The notes beneath the pieces were generated by a model, which saw only the letters and a program-made list of their open reading frames with translations, was not told the origin of the DNA and ran no database searches. From Dyella_A sp035685805 (GTDB lineage: Bacteria; Pseudomonadota; Gammaproteobacteria; Xanthomonadales; Rhodanobacteraceae), in contig NZ_DASSAB010000050.1 of NCBI RefSeq assembly GCF_035685805.1, positions 1-64,000 of the forward strand: DNA of 64,000 nt, written 5' to 3'. The translations under genes were made by a program, and so were the position numbers. Shown here piece after piece: positions 1-8,837 of the stretch (its first letter is position 1; each line of letters starts with the position of its first letter).

Positions 1-749
1 TGCTGGACCCGCTGTTCCGGCCCAATCCGGAGATGCCGAACCTGGCCGCGGAGCCGCTGGAGCCGCTGCCGTACATCGTGATCATCATCGACGAGTTCGC
101 CGACATGATGATGATCGTCGGCAAGAAGGTCGAAGAGCTGATCGCCCGCCTGGCGCAGAAGGCGCGTGCCGCCGGCGTGCACCTGGTGCTGGCCACCCAG
201 CGCCCGTCGGTGGACGTGATCACCGGCCTGATCAAGGCCAACATCCCCACCCGCATCGCGTTCCAGGTGTCGAGCAAGATCGACTCGCGCACGATTCTCG
301 ATCAATCCGGCGCTGAAGCGCTGCTCGGCCACGGCGACATGCTCTACCTGCCGCCGGGCACCGCCACGCCCGAGCGCGTGCACGGCGCGTTCGTCGACGA
401 TCACGAGGTGCACCAGGTGGTGGGGTGGCTCAAGTCGCAGGGCGCGCCGCAATACATCGAGGGCGTGCTGGAGGAAGTGCAGGCGACCAGCGACGGCAAG
501 TTCATCAACGACTCCGGGCTGCCGCAGGACGGCGAGGAGGGCGGCGATGCCGATACCCAGCTGTACGACAAGGCCGTGGCCATCGTCACGCAGACGCGGC
601 GCGCCTCGATCTCCGGCGTGCAGCGCCATCTGCGCATCGGCTACAACCGGGCCGCGCGGCTGATCGAGCAGATGGAGGCCGACGGCGTGGTGAGCGGGCC
701 GCAGCACAACGGCAACCGCGAGGTGCTGGCCCCGCCGCCGCCGAAGTGA
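1..749 (+). CDS. ftsK: DNA translocase FtsK, C-terminal part (5' end outside window)
   Basis: Septum-associated DNA translocase that pumps chromosome termini and activates XerCD recombination at dif. Only the C-terminal motor (reading in frame from base 3) and gamma domain are present. The Walker B strand IIIDEFADMMM lies near the start, followed by the conserved ATQRPSVDVITGLIKAN stretch and the GHGDMLYLPPG motif. After a short acidic linker, the last ~65 residues form the winged-helix gamma domain (YDKAVAIV...RRASISGVQRHLRIGYNRAARL), which in the family reads KOPS sites. The N-terminal membrane domain and Walker A lie upstream of the window. It is followed after 79 bp by lolA, as in many gammaproteobacteria. 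The identification is secure; whether the missing part is intact cannot be seen. Confidence 0.97.
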   Translation, partial: LDPLFRPNPEMPNLAAEPLEPLPYIVIIIDEFADMMMIVGKKVEELIARLAQKARAAGVHLVLATQRPSVDVITGLIKANIPTRIAFQVSSKIDSRTILDQSGAEALLGHGDMLYLPPGTATPERVHGAFVDDHEVHQVVGWLKSQGAPQYIEGVLEEVQATSDGKFINDSGLPQDGEEGGDADTQLYDKAVAIVTQTRRASISGVQRHLRIGYNRAARLIEQMEADGVVSGPQHNGNREVLAPPPPK

Positions 750-828
750 CGGTCGCGCCATCTTGCGTCGCGATTAAGCCGCCGCTCCGCACACTTTCCC
801 GCATTGCCTCCCACGCCTTAGGTTTACC

Positions 829-1491
829 ATGAAGCGTCTTGTCTCCACTGTTGTCGCGGTTGTGGCGTTCTCGCTGGCCAGCCTCGTCCACGCGGCCACC
901 GGCCCGGGCCGGGCGCGGCTGGACGCGTTCGCGCACGACCTGCACTCGCTGACCGGCCATTTTTCGCAGAGCCTGACCGACCCCAACGGGCGCAGCGGCA
1001 AAGGCAGCGCGGGCACCCTGGCGCTGGAGGCGCCGCGGCAGTTCCGCTGGGAGACGACCACGCCGTACCGTCAGACGATCGTCGCCGACGGCAGTCGCGT
1101 GTGGCTGTACGACCCCGAGCTGGAGCAGGTCACGGTGCGCATACAGAGCACCGCCGAGTCGCACAGCCCGCTCACCGTGCTGACCGATCTGAAACAGATG
1201 GATCGCGACTTCACCGTGACCGAGCAGGGCGAGCATGACGGCTTGGCCTGGCTGCGGCTGACCTCGAAGGAAAAGGACGCGCAGTTCGACTACGCCGAAC
1301 TCGGGTTCAACGACCAGGGGCTGGCACGCATGGTGTTTCGCGACCAGCTCGGCTCGACCACCGACATCCGCTTCTCGGACTGGCAGCGCAACCCGTCGAT
1401 CGCTCCGGATACCTTCAACTTCGTTCCGCCAGAGGGCGCCGACGTGATCGGCGACCTGCCCGTGCTCAGCACCCGGCCGTTGCAGAACTGA
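829..1491 (+). CDS. lolA: Outer-membrane lipoprotein carrier protein LolA
   Basis: Periplasmic chaperone that takes mature lipoproteins from the LolCDE ABC transporter and delivers them to LolB at the outer membrane. The 220-residue product has a signal peptide of about 22 residues (MKRLVSTVV...LVHA) and no lipobox cysteine, as expected for a soluble carrier. The family features GHFSQSLTDPNG, PRQFRWETTTPYRQTIVADG and VWLYDPELEQVTV form the N-terminal half of the open beta-barrel. Length is typical. It sits 79 bp after ftsK and 7 bp before the next gene; no strong ribosome binding site is visible, but the start gives a clean signal peptide. The usual next gene rarA is displaced by about 4 kb. 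Confidence 0.96.
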   Translation: MKRLVSTVVAVVAFSLASLVHAATGPGRARLDAFAHDLHSLTGHFSQSLTDPNGRSGKGSAGTLALEAPRQFRWETTTPYRQTIVADGSRVWLYDPELEQVTVRIQSTAESHSPLTVLTDLKQMDRDFTVTEQGEHDGLAWLRLTSKEKDAQFDYAELGFNDQGLARMVFRDQLGSTTDIRFSDWQRNPSIAPDTFNFVPPEGADVIGDLPVLSTRPLQN

Positions 1492-1498
1492 CCGGCCG

Positions 1499-2191
1499 AT
1501 GCTGCGCAAGCTGCCGCCGTGGGCCTGGGTCGGCGGTGGCGTGCTGTCGTTCATTGCCGGCAGCATCAACGCCGTGGGCTTCCTCGGTTTCCGGCACCAG
1601 CCGATCACGCACCTGACCGGCACCACCACTGCGCTGGGAGTGGCGGTGGCACAGGGCGATCTGGCCGAGGCGTGGCACTGGCTGGCCGCCATCCTTTCGT
1701 TCGTCGCCGGGGCCGTCATCAGCGGGTTCATCGTGCGTCACGAGGTGCTCCGGCTCGGCCGCCGCTACGGCGTGGTGCTGGTGCTGGAATCGCTGCTGCT
1801 GCTGACAGCGGTACCGCTGCTGCACGGGCAGAGCGATCTGGGCCTGTACCTGGCCGCCATGGCCTGCGGTCTGCAGAACGCCATGGTCAGTACCTACAGC
1901 GGCGCGGTGTTCCGCACCACCCACGTCACCGGCATCTTCACCGACCTGGGCATCTATCTGGGCCAGCGGCTGCGCGGCGAGGCGCTGGATCCGCTGCGTT
2001 TGCACCTGTACTTGCTGGTGTCCGGCAGTTTCCTGGCCGGCGTGGTCGCCGGCTCGTTTGGCTACGCGCGCTGGAGCGAACGGACGCTGCTGGGGCCGGC
2101 GGTGCTCACCGGCATGGCCGGGCTGGCCTACGCGCTGTACCAGCATCACCGGCTGGTCAGCGCCCGCCGCGAGGCGGCGCAGGCGGACTGA
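1499..2191 (+). CDS. DUF1275 (YoaK-type) membrane protein
   Basis: A 230-residue polytopic inner-membrane protein with about six hydrophobic segments. The opening VLSFIAGSINAVGFLGF and the following HLTGTTTALGVAVAQGD resemble the start of the DUF1275/YoaK family, as do the ACGLQNAMVSTYSGAVFRTTHVTG and FTDLGIYLGQRL stretches. The biochemical role of the family is not established, so none is assigned. The start lies 7 bp after the lolA stop, suggesting co-transcription with lolA, although rarA is the usual neighbour there. It converges with the GGDEF gene, whose end is only 9 bp away. No sign of truncation. Confidence 0.85.
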   Translation: MLRKLPPWAWVGGGVLSFIAGSINAVGFLGFRHQPITHLTGTTTALGVAVAQGDLAEAWHWLAAILSFVAGAVISGFIVRHEVLRLGRRYGVVLVLESLLLLTAVPLLHGQSDLGLYLAAMACGLQNAMVSTYSGAVFRTTHVTGIFTDLGIYLGQRLRGEALDPLRLHLYLLVSGSFLAGVVAGSFGYARWSERTLLGPAVLTGMAGLAYALYQHHRLVSARREAAQAD

Positions 2192-2200
2192 GCCGCTCAG

Positions 2201-5200
2201 TCAGGGCGCCAGCACCGAACAGTTGCGCCCGCGCCGTTTCGCCTCGTACAGCGCCTCGTCGGCGCGCGTCAGCCATTGTTCGGTGGCCTCGCCGCGGCGG
2301 ATCGCCGCCACCCCGATGCTGGTCGTCACGCGGATCGCATGGTCGCCGAAGCGCACTTCGGCGACGGCCAGCGCATCGCGGATGCGCTCGGCCGCCTGCT
2401 GGCCCTGCGGCGCGGTGCAGTCGGGCATGCAGATCACCAGCTCCTCGCCGCCGTAGCGGCCGACGATGTCGCCGGGGGAGCAGTGGCCGACGATGATGTC
2501 GGTGACCGTGCGGATCACCGCGTCGCCGGCCAGGTGCCCGTGGCCGTCGTTGATCAGCTTGAACCGGTCCAGGTCCAGTACCGCCAGGCACGCGTCACCG
2601 TCCTCGCTCAGCTCGCGCACGCCCTCGAGCATCTGCAGGAAGCGCCGGCGGTTGTAGACGCCGGTGAGCTCGTCGGTACCGGCAAGCTGGTCCAGGCGGG
2701 CGTTCGCGTCCTGCAGGTCCCGCGTACGCTCGTCCACCTGCTGCTGCAGACGCAGCGCCTGGCGGCGCAGGTACAGCGTGCGCAGATGGATCACCGCGGC
2801 AAGCACTGCCGCGCCCAGCAACAGCATGAGCGCACGCAGCCAGAGCGACTCGTACCAGCGCGGCTCCACCAGAACCGGCAGCGCAGCCTCGCTGCGAGAG
2901 GCGTGCATGCCGCTGGTGCTGGCGCGCAGGCGCAGCGTGTACTGCCCGTGCGGCAGGTTGGTGTACACGGCGCTGGGCGGCGTGCCGGCGGGCACCTCGG
3001 TCCAGGCGTCGTCGAAGCCTTCCAGCCGGTAGCTGTAGCGTGTTTCGCTGGCGGCGCGGTAGTCGAGCACGGCGAAACCCAGCCGCAGGCTGCGGCTGCC
3101 GCGCTGCAGCCGGATCGTCGTATCGCTGTCGGGCAGGTCGCCGAACGGCTGCGCGACACCGTCGATCCGCGCTTCGGTGACGGTGGGGGCGGGCACCGCC
3201 ACGGCAGGTGCGCTGGCGCGCGGGTCGCGCACGATCGTGAGGCCGCCGAGGCCGCCGAACAGCAGTGCGCCGTCGGGCGCCCGTGCAGCGGCCACGTAGA
3301 TGTAGCTGGGGATGTGCAGGCCGTCGCGCGCGCCGAGGTTGTAGACCGTGCCGGTGGCGCTGTCGACCATGGCCACGCCGGTGGACATGCTCACCCAGAC
3401 GTGGCCGTACGGATCGGGCTGGACGGCATTGATCTTGTCGCTGGCCAGTCCGCTCTCGGTGCCGAACACGCGGAAGCGGTATGGCGGCTCGAGCCGGTGG
3501 TTCTCCAGCATCGCCAGCCCGCCGAAGGTCGCCAGCCACAGGCGCCCCTGCGCGTCGGCGGCGATCGAGCCGATAAAGTCCTGCGGCAACGGGGTGCGCT
3601 CGGCATCGCGATGGCTGATGTGCTCGAAGCCGGTGTCGTCCTGGGCGCTCCGCGCCACGCTCATGCCGCGCGTGGTGCCGTACCAGATGCGGTCGTCCAG
3701 CCGCGCGATCTGGCGCACCGTGTCGCTGGCCAGCGAGCCGGGATCCGTGGCGCTGTGGCTGAAATGCTCCAGCCGGCCGCTGTCGGGGTAGTAGCGGTAG
3801 ACGCCGTCGTAGGTGCCGGCGAGCAGCATGTCGTCGACCTGCAGCAGGCTCAGCACCGGGTGCGCGAGCAGGCGTGGCTCGACATTGGCGGTGATCGCCA
3901 GGGTGTCCGGATCGATGCGCGCCAGCCCCTGCGTGCCTACCCAGATGGTGCCGTCCTCGGCTTCGAGCAGCGCCTGCACGTCGCGCCGACGTTGCGCTCC
4001 CTCGATCTGCAGGTGAGTCATGCGGCCGCTGCCCAGATCGATGAGATCGATCCGGCCGTTGCCCAGGCCGAGCCAGATGCGACCGCGGCGATCGACCAGC
4101 ACGGCATGCACATTGCTGTCGGACAGGCCGTGCGAACGGGTCGGCGAGGGCAGCAGCGAGCACACGGTGCGGGCCAGCGGGTTGGTGTGAGCGATGCCCA
4201 GGTTGGTGGCGACCCACAGGTTGCCGGTGGCGTCGTGCAGCAGGCCGCGCACCGAATCGCCCGGCAGCGAGGAGGGCACCGCGGCATCGTGCGTGATGGA
4301 GTGCACGTCGCTGTCGCCGGCGCGGTAGGACAGCACGCCGTTGCCATCGGTGCCGATCCACTCCGTGCCGTCGCCGTTCTCGGTCAATGCACGCACCGTG
4401 GCGAAGCCGTCCTCGCGCGGCGATCCGCTGTAGCCGGGGACCGCGTGCCAGCGGCCGTCGGTGTCGCGGTAGGCCGCGCCGGCCTGACCACTGCCGATCC
4501 AGATCCGGCCGGCCGAATCCTCGTGCAGCGCCCATATCTGGTTGCGCAGCACGATCTGGGCATTGCGGTCGGCGGGCGCGCTCGCGCGCACGAACGTGTG
4601 CTGCCCTGCCGCCCGGCGGAACAGGCCGCGATCGTTGCCCAGCCACAGGGTGCCGTGGCGATCCTGCAACACGCTGAAGTTGCGGGCGGCGATCTCTCCG
4701 GAGCCGGTGTCCACCCGGGTCAGCACGTCGCTGGCGAAATCGAGGTAGTCCAGCCCCCGGTCGGAGGCCACCCATGCACCACGTTCGCCGTCGGCCGCCA
4801 GCGTGTAGATCTTGCCGTCGGCGGTGCCGCCCCGTCCGATCGCGTAGGTATGGAAGCGGTTGGTGCGGGGGTCCAGCCTTGCCAGGCCGCCGGCGTTGGT
4901 TCCCACCAGCACGCCGCCGTCGGGCAGGGCCAGCAGGGTGCGCACGTAGGCGTCCGGCAGCTCGCCGGCCGCGCCCTGTGCCTCGAACACCTGCACGCGG
5001 TAGCCGTCGAAGCGGGTCAGCCCGCCCATGGTGCCGATCCATACCAGCCCGCGCCGGTCCTGCGCGACGGCCGTGGTGACCGAGTGGGGCAAGCCGTCGG
5101 TGGTGCCCACGCGCTCGAACCACGGCGACAGGAACGGCGCCCACGGATCGTAGGACTGGGCCCGCGCTGCGCCGGCACCCAGCATGATCCCGATCACGAG

Positions 5201-5245
5201 CAGCGCCAGCAGGCAGTGCAGGGCGCGTTGCGTGCCTGCCTTCAT
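2201..5245 (-). CDS. Periplasmic two-component-propeller sensor with diguanylate cyclase (GGDEF) output
   Basis: A 1014-residue membrane-anchored diguanylate cyclase. A signal peptide (~30 residues) precedes about 700 residues of repeated beta-propeller blades with WIGT, LWLG, IWIGS and IWVGT motifs, then a Y_Y_Y domain (FDDAWTEVP ... TNLPHGQYTLRLRAS). One transmembrane helix (LMLLLGAAVLAAVIHL) and a short coiled coil lead to a GGDEF domain starting at GTDELTGVYNRRRF. The active-site loop near residue 930 is GGEEL, a catalytically competent variant. The position of the inhibitory RxxD I-site reads SPGD, so product inhibition is probably lost. It should make cyclic-di-GMP in response to a periplasmic signal that cannot be guessed. 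It is transcribed away from rarA and interrupts the lolA-rarA neighbourhood. Confidence 0.93.
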   Translation of the reverse strand: MKAGTQRALHCLLALLVIGIMLGAGAARAQSYDPWAPFLSPWFERVGTTDGLPHSVTTAVAQDRRGLVWIGTMGGLTRFDGYRVQVFEAQGAAGELPDAYVRTLLALPDGGVLVGTNAGGLARLDPRTNRFHTYAIGRGGTADGKIYTLAADGERGAWVASDRGLDYLDFASDVLTRVDTGSGEIAARNFSVLQDRHGTLWLGNDRGLFRRAAGQHTFVRASAPADRNAQIVLRNQIWALHEDSAGRIWIGSGQAGAAYRDTDGRWHAVPGYSGSPREDGFATVRALTENGDGTEWIGTDGNGVLSYRAGDSDVHSITHDAAVPSSLPGDSVRGLLHDATGNLWVATNLGIAHTNPLARTVCSLLPSPTRSHGLSDSNVHAVLVDRRGRIWLGLGNGRIDLIDLGSGRMTHLQIEGAQRRRDVQALLEAEDGTIWVGTQGLARIDPDTLAITANVEPRLLAHPVLSLLQVDDMLLAGTYDGVYRYYPDSGRLEHFSHSATDPGSLASDTVRQIARLDDRIWYGTTRGMSVARSAQDDTGFEHISHRDAERTPLPQDFIGSIAADAQGRLWLATFGGLAMLENHRLEPPYRFRVFGTESGLASDKINAVQPDPYGHVWVSMSTGVAMVDSATGTVYNLGARDGLHIPSYIYVAAARAPDGALLFGGLGGLTIVRDPRASAPAVAVPAPTVTEARIDGVAQPFGDLPDSDTTIRLQRGSRSLRLGFAVLDYRAASETRYSYRLEGFDDAWTEVPAGTPPSAVYTNLPHGQYTLRLRASTSGMHASRSEAALPVLVEPRWYESLWLRALMLLLGAAVLAAVIHLRTLYLRRQALRLQQQVDERTRDLQDANARLDQLAGTDELTGVYNRRRFLQMLEGVRELSEDGDACLAVLDLDRFKLINDGHGHLAGDAVIRTVTDIIVGHCSPGDIVGRYGGEELVICMPDCTAPQGQQAAERIRDALAVAEVRFGDHAIRVTTSIGVAAIRRGEATEQWLTRADEALYEAKRRGRNCSVLAP

Positions 5246-5445
5246 GCGGTCGACATGGCCCGGCCCGGCGGCGTGCGCGGGCCCCGTGCGAAAGGCCCGC
5301 GGATTGTGGCGTCGTTACGAGCCATGGCGCTCTGAAGAGAGTGGAAAAACGCAAGGCTGACGATCGCCCCCAGCCGTCATCATAGCGGTAGCGACCGGCG
5401 CCGGGACCGGCCGGCGCTGCTGCCGCGATGCCTTATCATGGCGGC

Positions 5446-6792
5446 ATGTCCCGTTCCCCCATGACGCCAGGCGGCGGCCTTTTCGCCGAGCCGCAGGCCC
5501 TCAAGCCGCTGGCAGAACGCATGCGGCCCCGTACCCTGGATGAAATTGTCGGCCAGCAACGCATCGTCGGTCCCGACAAGGCGCTGCGGCGTGCGCTGGA
5601 GGCAGGCAAGATCCACTCGATGGTGCTGTGGGGCCCGCCCGGTTGCGGCAAGACCACGCTGGCGTTGCTGGTGGCGCACTATGCCGACGCCGACTTCAAG
5701 GCCATCTCCGCGGTGCTCTCGGGTCTGCCGGATGTGCGCAAGGCGCTGGCCGAGGCCGAAGGCAACTTCGCCCAGGGCCGGCGCACCGTGCTGTTCGTGG
5801 ACGAGGTGCATCGCTTCAACAAGGCCCAGCAGGATGCGTTCCTGCCGCACATCGAACGGGGCGCGATCATCTTCATCGGTGCCACCACCGAGAACCCCTC
5901 GTTCGAGCTGAACTCGGCGCTGCTCTCGCGCTGCCGCGTGCACGTGCTCGAGTCGCTGTCGATCGAGGACATCGTGCAGGCCCTGCGCCGCGCGCTGGCC
6001 GATCGCGAGCGGGGGCTGGGCGATCTGCAGCTGGAGGTGCCCGAAGCCTCGCTGCGGATGATCGCCCAGGCTGCCGATGGCGACGTACGCCGCGCGCTGA
6101 CCCTGCTGGAGATCGCCGCCGAGCTGGCCGACGGTGGCAGCATTGGGGAGGCCACGCTGGAACAGGTGCTGGCCGACCGCACCCGCCGCTTCGACAAGAA
6201 CGGCGAGCAGTTCTACGACCAGATCTCGGCGCTGCACAAATCCGTGCGCTCGTCCGATCCGGACGCGGCCGTGTACTGGCTGACCCGCATGCTCGATGGC
6301 GGAGTTGACCCGCTGTATCTGGCACGCCGGATGACCCGCATGGCGGTGGAGGACATCGGCCTGGCCGAGCCGCGCGCATGGCGCATGGCGCTGGATGCTT
6401 GGGATACCTACGAACGCCTGGGCAGCCCCGAGGGCGAGCTGGGCCTGGCGCAGCTGGCGATCTGGCTGGCCATCGCGCCCAAGAGCAACGCCGCCTACAT
6501 GGCCTACAACAAGGCGCGCGCCGCGGTACGCGAGGGCGGCACGCTGGACGTGCCGATGCACCTTCGCAACGCGCCGACCAAGCTCATGAAAGGCCTGGGC
6601 TACGGCAAGAACTACCAGTACGACCACGATGCCGAGGGCGGCGTGGCGCTGGATCAGCAGTGCCTGCCCGACGAGCTCGCCGGTACCGTGTTCTATGACC
6701 CGGTCGATCGGGGACTGGAGACCCGGCTGCGCGAGAAGCTGCTGGCGCTGCGCGAGGCGCGCCGCAGGGCACGGGACGATCGCGCCGACTGA
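5446..6792 (+). CDS. rarA: Replication-associated recombination protein A (RarA/MgsA AAA+ ATPase)
   Basis: Clamp-loader-like AAA+ ATPase acting at stalled replication forks, related to eukaryotic WRNIP1. The 448-residue product has Walker A GPPGCGKTT near residue 62, Walker B VLFVDEVHRFNKAQQD, sensor 1 FIGATTENPSFELNSALLSR, and the C-terminal tetramerisation region with VDPLYLARRMTRMAVEDIGLA and YKARAAV-like residues. The ATG at 5446 is preferred over the in-frame ATG at 5428 because family members begin just before the LFxPQ-like segment. It is separated from lolA by two unrelated genes; serS follows after one small gene, so the ancestral rarA-serS order is nearly kept. Confidence 0.95.
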   Translation: MSRSPMTPGGGLFAEPQALKPLAERMRPRTLDEIVGQQRIVGPDKALRRALEAGKIHSMVLWGPPGCGKTTLALLVAHYADADFKAISAVLSGLPDVRKALAEAEGNFAQGRRTVLFVDEVHRFNKAQQDAFLPHIERGAIIFIGATTENPSFELNSALLSRCRVHVLESLSIEDIVQALRRALADRERGLGDLQLEVPEASLRMIAQAADGDVRRALTLLEIAAELADGGSIGEATLEQVLADRTRRFDKNGEQFYDQISALHKSVRSSDPDAAVYWLTRMLDGGVDPLYLARRMTRMAVEDIGLAEPRAWRMALDAWDTYERLGSPEGELGLAQLAIWLAIAPKSNAAYMAYNKARAAVREGGTLDVPMHLRNAPTKLMKGLGYGKNYQYDHDAEGGVALDQQCLPDELAGTVFYDPVDRGLETRLREKLLALREARRRARDDRAD

Positions 6793-6854
6793 CCCCTTGC
6801 TTGCCGTGACCAGGCGGCAGGCATAGCCTCCGCGAAACGAACGGGAGGGTGGCC

Positions 6855-7469
6855 ATGCGCGTGCTCGTGGCGGGACTGATCGGCGGTCTGGTGATGTTCG
6901 TCTGGGGCGTCGCGGCCCACATGGCATTGCCGCTGGGGCAGGTCGGCATGCGCCAGCCGGTGGCGGAGAACGCCGTGCTGGCGGCGCTGCCGCAGGCGCT
7001 CGGCGAGCAGCCGGGTATTTTCCTGCTGCCCTCGATCGATCCGGATCGCGCCGGGGATCCGGAAGTTGCCAAGGCATATTCGGCCAAGAGCCTGGCCTCG
7101 CCTTTCGCCTTCATCGTCTACCAGCCGCGGGGTACCGATCTGATGGCGATGGGCCCGCAGATCGCGGGCCAGTGGCTGTCCGATACGCTCGCCGCGCTCG
7201 CCGCGCTCGCCGCGCTCGCCGCGCTCGCCGCGCTCGCCCTCGCGTTCGTGTTCTCGCTGGCGGGCGGCGGCATGCGCCGCCGGCTCGCGCTGGCCGCGGC
7301 CGTGGCGGGGTTCGGCTGGCTCAGCCTGCTGGTGCCTTACTGGAACTGGTATCGGTTTCCGCTGGATTTCACGCTCGCCGCCCTGATCGAGCAGGTGCTC
7401 GGCTGGCTGCTCGCGGGCGCCGCGATGGCATGGTGGATCGGGCGGCACGAGCGCGCGCCCGGCCGCTGA
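6855..7469 (+). CDS. Hypothetical membrane protein with an Ala-Leu-Ala repeat helix
   Basis: A 204-residue protein of unrecognised function with a strong ribosome binding site (GGGAGG, 6 bp before ATG 6855). An N-terminal hydrophobic helix (LVAGLIGGLVMFVWGVAAH) is followed by a roughly 80-residue soluble stretch (expected outside the cytoplasm) and then three hydrophobic segments. The first of these is built from a six-unit 9-bp tandem repeat encoding Ala-Leu-Ala. A WxNWYRFPLDFTLAALIEQ stretch precedes the last helix. It lies between rarA and serS, where crcB is often found in relatives, but it does not look like CrcB. No function is proposed. Confidence 0.75.
   Translation: MRVLVAGLIGGLVMFVWGVAAHMALPLGQVGMRQPVAENAVLAALPQALGEQPGIFLLPSIDPDRAGDPEVAKAYSAKSLASPFAFIVYQPRGTDLMAMGPQIAGQWLSDTLAALAALAALAALAALALAFVFSLAGGGMRRRLALAAAVAGFGWLSLLVPYWNWYRFPLDFTLAALIEQVLGWLLAGAAMAWWIGRHERAPGR
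7185..7238 (+). repeat. 9-bp tandem repeat (six units) inside a membrane-protein gene
   Basis: Six consecutive 9-mers: the first is ACGCTCGCC and the next five are exactly GCGCTCGCC. The period is a multiple of three, so gain or loss of units keeps the reading frame and only lengthens or shortens the encoded hydrophobic Leu/Ala helix (residues ~111-128 of the host protein). The perfect identity of five units indicates recent slippage. Confidence 0.95.
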
Positions 7470-7556
7470 GCGCGGCTGCGCCGATGGTGGTGCATTGCGG
7501 GTGCTGCATCGCGACAGCGATAATCCGGTGTTTACGCTGATCCCGGACGTCCGCCC

Positions 7557-8837
7557 ATGCTCGATCCCGCCCTGCTGCGCTCGCGCCTCGCCGAAACTGC
7601 CGCCGTCCTGCACGACACCCGTGGCTACACTCTCGATGTTGCCGCCGTGGAGTCGCTCGAGAGTGAGCGCAAGCGCCTGGCGACCGAGACCCAGGAGCTG
7701 CAGAACCTGCGCAACACCCGCTCCAAGGCCATTGGCCAGGCCAAGGCCAAGGGTGAGGACGTGGCGTCGCTGATGGCCGAGGTCGCCGGTATCGGCGACA
7801 AGCTCAAGGCCAACGAAACCGCGCTGGCAGAGGTGCAGGCCAAGCTGGCCGACATCGCGCTGGGTATTCCCAACATTCCTCATGAGTCCGTGCCTCGGGG
7901 CAAGGACGAGCACGACAACCGCGAGATCCTGCGCTGGGGCACCCCGCGCAGTTTCGATTTCGCCATCAAGGATCACGTCGACCTCGGTGCCCGTCACGGC
8001 TGGCTCGATGCCGACGCCGGCGCCAAACTCTCCGGCGCGCGCTTCACCGTGATGCGCGGCCAGCTGGCGCACCTGCACCGCGCGCTGGCCCAGTTCATGC
8101 TCGACCTGCAGACCGGCGAGCACGGCTACCTCGAGTGCAACGTGCCGCTGATCGTCAACGCCGACGCCATGCAGGGCACCGGCCAGTTGCCCAAGTTCGA
8201 GGAGGACCTGTTCTCCACGAACGTGGCCGAGACGAAGCGCTACCTGATTCCCACCGCCGAAGTGGCGCTCACCAATCTGGTTCGCGACTCCATCGTCGAG
8301 GCCACCGAGCTGCCGATGCGCCTCACCGCGCACTCCATGTGCTTCCGCGCCGAAGCCGGCAGCTACGGCCGCGACACCCGCGGCATGATTCGCCAGCACC
8401 AGTTCGAGAAGGTGGAGATGGTGCAGTTGGCTACGCCGGAGCAGTCGTTCGACCAGCTCGAGGAGATGGTCGGCCACGCCGAGGCGGTGCTGCAGAAGCT
8501 CGGCCTGCCTTATCGCAAGGTGCTGCTGTGCACCGGCGACATGGGCTTTTCCGCGGTGAAGACCTACGACCTCGAAGTGTGGCTGCCCAGCCAGAACACC
8601 TACCGCGAGATCTCCAGCTGCTCCAACTGCGGCGACTTCCAGGCCCGCCGCATGCAGGCGCGCTGGCGCAACCCGGCCACCGGCAAGCCCGAGCTGCTGC
8701 ACACGCTCAATGGCTCCGGCCTGGCGGTGGGGCGGACGCTGGTCGCGGTGATGGAAAACGGCCAGAACGCCGACGGTTCGATCACGGTGCCCGAGGCGCT
8801 GCGCCCCTACCTGCGCGGGCTGGATCTGCTGTCGTGA
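7557..8837 (+). CDS. serS: Serine--tRNA ligase
   Basis: Class II aminoacyl-tRNA synthetase charging tRNA-Ser (and tRNA-Sec where present). The 426 residues show the N-terminal antiparallel coiled-coil arm (residues ~30-100, rich in ESERKRLATETQELQ), motif 2 (MCFRAEAGSYGRDTRGMIRQHQFEKVEM) and motif 3 (NGSGLAVGRTLVAVMEN). The length is normal. A tRNA-Ser(UGA) gene lies about 470 bp downstream. Its TGA stop overlaps the GTG start of the next gene, suggesting translational coupling. Confidence 0.98.
   Translation: MLDPALLRSRLAETAAVLHDTRGYTLDVAAVESLESERKRLATETQELQNLRNTRSKAIGQAKAKGEDVASLMAEVAGIGDKLKANETALAEVQAKLADIALGIPNIPHESVPRGKDEHDNREILRWGTPRSFDFAIKDHVDLGARHGWLDADAGAKLSGARFTVMRGQLAHLHRALAQFMLDLQTGEHGYLECNVPLIVNADAMQGTGQLPKFEEDLFSTNVAETKRYLIPTAEVALTNLVRDSIVEATELPMRLTAHSMCFRAEAGSYGRDTRGMIRQHQFEKVEMVQLATPEQSFDQLEEMVGHAEAVLQKLGLPYRKVLLCTGDMGFSAVKTYDLEVWLPSQNTYREISSCSNCGDFQARRMQARWRNPATGKPELLHTLNGSGLAVGRTLVAVMENGQNADGSITVPEALRPYLRGLDLLS

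Noticed and set aside
2276..5335. Long open frame on the plus strand over the GGDEF sensor gene
   Set aside because: Shadow frame with repetitive Val/Ala/Gln composition; the minus strand encodes a coherent signal peptide-propeller-GGDEF protein.
7185..7238. Possible CRISPR or short-spacer array
   Set aside because: The 9-bp units are contiguous without spacers and in frame; a simple tandem repeat. No cas genes are in the window.
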